Assembly: GCA_020465985.1 (NCBI GenBank)
Contig: JAANYP010002631.1
Coordinates: 352,883 to 416,882 of the forward strand
Direction: 5' to 3'
Length of the DNA stretch: 64,000 nucleotides
From: Centrapalus pauciflorus
Taxonomy: Eukaryota; Streptophyta; Magnoliopsida; Asterales; Asteraceae
Positions 60,521-64,000 of this stretch are shown one piece after another; the first letter of the stretch is position 1, and every line of letters starts with the position of its first letter. The position numbers and the translations under genes are program-made. The notes below the pieces were generated by a model. That model did not search any database. It was not told the DNA's origin and worked only from the letters and a program-made list of their open reading frames with translations.

Positions 60521-61210
60521 TTGGGAAATTTGAAGGTTTGAGGAAGCAAAAGACACTTAGTCGATTTTAGGGTTCTTGAGAATTTCTGGGAATGATGAGG
60601 AAGACGAAAATGAAACAGTATGGTGGTATTTATAGGATTTTGAATGGTCGTGTGTATGAGAGAGAAAAGATTTGGGCGGTTTGATTTGAAATGTTTGTTA
60701 ACGGAAAACGGAACGGTTGTCCATGTCAGAAACATTGTCAGACCACTTGACCTTTTTGATCACTAACACAAGTAACATACATTATCCGCAGTAATTAAGT
60801 TAAATAAAACATAATTTAAGAAACTTAATTATGAAGAAAGGTAATTAAACTGTTGGTCTACGCTGATGGTCAAACCTGTGATGATCAGGGTCAACAAGTT
60901 TCTCAGTCTTCAAGCTGTTCTTCCTTCAAACTGTTCCTTCAGCCTGCTCTCCTTTGTGAGAACAGGTTGAGTTCAATAGATGAACAGGTTACAGTGTGAA
61001 GAAGTGAACAGGTTGAAGACTGAACCATCAGAGCAGGCTGGACGAATAAACAGGTTAAACTGTTTTTTTTCAGCCTGTTGTATGTTCAAGCTGTTCAAGT
61101 TTTTCAGACAAATGACTAAGTACAGAACATGTATAACCTGTTCTGTCTAAGCTGTTCAGAGAAACTTGAGCAGTGTGAGACATACGAATTATTAGACCGT
61201 TGAGAGACAC
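60521..61210. other. spacer between pol and the extra ORF
   Basis: Non-coding in both orientations as far as I can tell. AGACACTTAGTC occurs both at the pol stop (about 61205-61216) and just before the extra ORF (about 60551-60562), so the two ORF borders share a 12-bp direct repeat. Many AGCCTGTTC/AACAGGTT repeats lie between 60900 and 61150, also seen in the LTR. Confidence 0.55.
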
Positions 61211-63697
61211 TTAGTCACTCTTGTTTAACATGCCCAGCTTGCTGACAAGGTAATTAAACCTTGTTTCATCCAGAGGTTTGGTGAAAATGTCTGCAAGCTG
61301 TTCATTTGTGGAAATAAAACTTACCTCCACATTACCTTTTTGGATGTGATCCCTGATGAAGTGATGTCTGACTTCAATATTCTTTGTTCTTGAGTGAAAT
61401 ACTGGATTGTTGGAGATGGCTATGGCACTTGTGTTATCACACAGAATAGGAGTTTTCCTATACACAAGCCCATAGTCTTCAAGCTGATGCTGCATCCACA
61501 GAATCTGCCCACAGCAGCTTCCAGCAGCAATGTATTCAGCTTCAGCAGTAGAAGTGGACACTGAGTTCTGCTTCTTGCTACTCCAACTGATCAACTTTCC
61601 ACCAAGGAGTTGACATCCACCTGTTGTGCTTTTCCTGTCTAACCTGCAGCCTGCAAAATCAGAATCGGAATAACCTGTTAGTTCAAGGCTTGAGTCTTTG
61701 GGATACCAAAGACCCAAACCTGGAGTACCCTTCAGGTATCTGAAGATTCTTTTAACAGCTGCAAGATGTGATTCCTTTGGATTAGCTTGGAACCTAGCAC
61801 ATAAACAGGTGGCAAACATAATATCAGGTCTGCTAGCAGTCAAGTATAGCAAGCTCCCAATCATGCCTCTGTAAGCTGTTACTGAAACAGCTTTGCCAAT
61901 GGCATCAGCATCCAATTTTACATTGGTTGCCATTGGGGTTTTAATAGGAGAACTTTGATCAAATTTAAACTTTTTCAAAAGATCTAAAGTGTACTTTCTT
62001 TGATTTATAAAAATTCCAGTTGAGGTTTGTTTAACCTGTAATCCTAAAAAGAAAGTTAGTTCTCCCATCATACTCATTTCATACTTGGATTTCATGAGTA
62101 ATGAAAAATTCTTGCATAGTTGCTCATTAGTAGAACCAAATATTATGTCATCCACATAAATTTGAACAAGCATAATATCAGACTTCACCTTCTTTATGAA
62201 CAATGTGGTATCCACTTTACCTCTGGAGTACCCATTGCTCATAAGGAATTCAGTAAGAGTGTCATACCAGGCTCTAGGGGCTTGTTTGAGACAATAGAGA
62301 GCTTTGTCTAACTTATAGACAAAACCTGGGTGTTGTTCATTTTCAAAACCTGGAGGCTGCTTGACATATACTTCTTCTTGCAGCTTCCCATTCAAAAATG
62401 CACTCTTCACATCCATTTGAAATACCTTTATGCTCTTATGAGCAGCGTAGGGTAGATACAAACGAATTGCTTCTAGCCTGGCCACAGGAGCAAATGTCTC
62501 ATCATAGTCAATGCCTTCCTCCTGTCTGTAGCCCTGAGCAACCAGTCTTGCCTTATTTCTAATGACATGACCTTGCTCATCCATTTTGTTCCTGAAAACC
62601 CATTTTGTGCCAATTATTGTTTTTCCTTTAAGGGCAGGGACCAGCTTCCATACTTTGTTTCTCTCAAACTGATTGAGTTCTTCTTGCATGGCAGTGATCC
62701 AATTGGCATCTTTTAGTGCTTCATCCACCTTCTTTGGCTCCATCAGTGAAACAAAACTAGAGAACATACAAAAGTTCCCTAAGCTGTCCCACCGAGTTTG
62801 TATCCCTTTATTGATGTCACCAATTATTTGATCATTGGGGTGACACCTGATCCACTTAGTATCATTTTTCAATGATGACTTACCAGAGTTGTTAACATCT
62901 TCAGCAGGTCCTGTTGAACAGCTCTCAAGATTTTCAGACACACTGTTGTCTTGAGCCTGTTCACTTGTTGAACATGTCTGACCACTGTTGAACATATCAG
63001 CAGAGGAACTGGGGAAATCAGCATTGATAGGTTCTGGACATGCAATTGTAATTAAGTCAGTACATTTATTCACACAGGGTGTATTGACATAATCATCATC
63101 ATGTCCATTATGATTAGCAGGTTCCACACTGGGTGTAGTGGAAGCTTTTGAGTCCTCTTCATTGATTGAATGCATAAGATCATCAAAGTTGAGGTCTCCT
63201 GAAACTGATTCAGGAACAGCTTTGGTGGAGGCATTCTTGGACTCTTCAAAGGTGACATTGATAGATTCATCTATCACCTTTCTTTTGTTGTTGTATACTC
63301 TGTAGGCTTTGGAGATAGAAGAGTAACCAACAAACACTCCTTCCTCAGCTTTAGGTTCAAATTTTGACAGCTGGTCCCTTTGATTCAGAATGAAACAGGG
63401 ACATCCAAACACATGGAAATAGCTGACATTTGGCTTTCTCCCTTTGAGCAGCTCATAGGGGGTCTTGTTGAACCTTTTCACAACTAAGGATCTGTTTTGA
63501 GTGAAGCAGGCAGTGTTGACAGCTTCAGCCCAAAATGATGAAGGCAAACCTGATGCACACAGCATGGTTCTGGCAGCTTCAATGAGAGTTCGGTTTCTCC
63601 TTTCAGCAACTCCATTTTGTAGAGGAGTTCTTACTGCTGAAAAGTTTTGACTGATACCTTTCTCTTCACAGAAGTCTTCAAGAGGACTGTTGCGGAT
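61211..63697 (-). CDS. copia pol: integrase C-terminus, reverse transcriptase, RNase H
   Basis: Open to the stop at 61211; the first ATG is at 63565, but the frame is coding up to about 63697, where integrase core residues (TPLQNGVAERRNRTLIEAA) are read. In order: integrase end (FWAEAVNTACFTQNRSL, YELLKGRKPNVSYFHVFGCP), a linker, reverse transcriptase (NKARLVAQGYRQEEGIDYDE, VFQMDVKSAFLNG, catalytic YVDDIIFG), and RNase H (GYSDSDFAGCRLDRKSTTGG, STAEAEYIAA, ending EQLADIFTKPLDETRFNYLV). The motifs fit the Sirevirus lineage. No internal stop is seen. The product lacks gag, protease and the integrase N-terminus, which are not in the window. Confidence 0.88.
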   Translation of the reverse strand: MRNSPLEDFCEEKGISQNFSAVRTPLQNGVAERRNRTLIEAARTMLCASGLPSSFWAEAVNTACFTQNRSLVVKRFNKTPYELLKGRKPNVSYFHVFGCPCFILNQRDQLSKFEPKAEEGVFVGYSSISKAYRVYNNKRKVIDESINVTFEESKNASTKAVPESVSGDLNFDDLMHSINEEDSKASTTPSVEPANHNGHDDDYVNTPCVNKCTDLITIACPEPINADFPSSSADMFNSGQTCSTSEQAQDNSVSENLESCSTGPAEDVNNSGKSSLKNDTKWIRCHPNDQIIGDINKGIQTRWDSLGNFCMFSSFVSLMEPKKVDEALKDANWITAMQEELNQFERNKVWKLVPALKGKTIIGTKWVFRNKMDEQGHVIRNKARLVAQGYRQEEGIDYDETFAPVARLEAIRLYLPYAAHKSIKVFQMDVKSAFLNGKLQEEVYVKQPPGFENEQHPGFVYKLDKALYCLKQAPRAWYDTLTEFLMSNGYSRGKVDTTLFIKKVKSDIMLVQIYVDDIIFGSTNEQLCKNFSLLMKSKYEMSMMGELTFFLGLQVKQTSTGIFINQRKYTLDLLKKFKFDQSSPIKTPMATNVKLDADAIGKAVSVTAYRGMIGSLLYLTASRPDIMFATCLCARFQANPKESHLAAVKRIFRYLKGTPGLGLWYPKDSSLELTGYSDSDFAGCRLDRKSTTGGCQLLGGKLISWSSKKQNSVSTSTAEAEYIAAGSCCGQILWMQHQLEDYGLVYRKTPILCDNTSAIAISNNPVFHSRTKNIEVRHHFIRDHIQKGNVEVSFISTNEQLADIFTKPLDETRFNYLVSKLGMLNKSD

Positions 63698-63768
63698 TCA
63701 GTACCATGATCACGTCCTAAGCTAAGCTTCTTGACTGGGGCAGAGTTCAGCAGTTCCTCCATCTTTTA
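63698..63768 (-). pseudogene. copia integrase remnant, frameshifted and truncated
   Basis: Upstream integrase core with MEELLNSAPVKKLSLG and RDHGTE, then a one-base slip at about 63697 relative to the long pol frame. The copia similarity ends at about 63768 and unrelated DNA begins. Confidence 0.7.
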
Positions 63769-64000
63769 TTAAAACAAATCCAATAACTATCCGCTTCTGA
63801 CGGGATTAGTTGCTCTGCTCGAACAAGACTAGCTCTTATAAAGCGGGGGCATTGGCTTCATGTGCACTCTTGGGGAAAAAAATCACCCTGTGGAATACCT
63901 GGAACTCATTGCATTTCCAAAAATAACAAACAGGTGGGTAGAATGCATATCTTATATTTCGGTCGCGGTTCCTAGATCGTGTGGTGTGCATTATTAATAG
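63769..64000. other. non-copia DNA at the right edge, possibly organelle-derived
   Basis: Starts ATTAAAACAAATCC and has balanced composition (AAAGCGGGGGCATTGGCTTC, TTTCGGTCGCGGTTCCTAG). No gene recognised. It may be mitochondrial DNA joined to the copia element, or an unrelated insertion whose other side is outside the window. Confidence 0.3.

Overview
The window looks like plant nuclear DNA, most likely a eudicot. Asteraceae is a reasonable guess: one LTR family carries CTCGCCGAGTC-type motifs, and one copia element has a long extra ORF of a kind I associate with composite genomes, but I could not run a search. Nothing bacterial is present. Almost everything is transposable-element DNA, much of it nested. 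I find two host genes. One is the 5' half (three exons, minus strand, 10347 to 4890) of a plastid-type NAD(P)-binding Rossmann-fold protein whose CIA30 domain begins in the last visible exon. The other is an intact intronless SAUR-family auxin-response gene (minus strand, 47620 to 46916).

Layout. 1-4.9 kb: hAT transposase pseudogene, a Pack-MULE carrying a piece of an RMA-type RING E3 ligase gene, and AT-rich DNA with a degenerate Helitron-like end. 4.9-10.4 kb: the Rossmann/CIA30 gene; its second intron (3.85 kb) is packed with small inverted-repeat elements and (TA)n tracts. 10.6-13.3 kb: a minus-strand gypsy-type LTR interrupted by a MULE. 14.3-19.6 kb: one complete but inactivated Ty3/gypsy chromovirus (CRM-like) with a GAAAG target duplication. 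20-24.7 kb: a MULE transposase pseudogene split by a solo LTR that itself holds a second solo LTR. 24.7-27.3 kb: a truncated copia element (5' LTR plus gag) with a TRIM in its gag. 27.3-32.9 kb: a truncated gypsy LTR, primer site and gag, with a 3.1-kb solo LTR inside the gag. 33-37.4 kb: a pair of direct repeats with Helitron-like termini. 38.4-40.3 kb: another solo LTR. 41.3-49.9 kb: a cluster of elements bounded by (TA)n tracts, a foldback MULE, the SAUR gene and two ordinary MITEs. 50.5-51 kb and 63.8-64 kb: stretches that look organelle-derived. 51.6-54.9 kb: a plus-strand LTR of the same family as the one at 10.6-13.3 kb, with another MULE inside. 54.9-63.8 kb: the 3' two thirds of a Sirevirus-type copia element with a very long extra ORF between pol and the 3' LTR.

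Three observations stand out. (1) Several different small element families lie between (TA)n tracts and share GGTTC-type termini. One family carries GATGCATC-like sites spaced 19-21 bp apart in three separate copies, about two helical turns. (2) The copia element has a roughly 1,386-codon extra ORF in the env position, broken by one frameshift in a T run. (3) Four non-autonomous MULEs have perfect 9-bp target duplications; two of them, and one solo LTR, landed at or close to the presumed promoters of LTRs.
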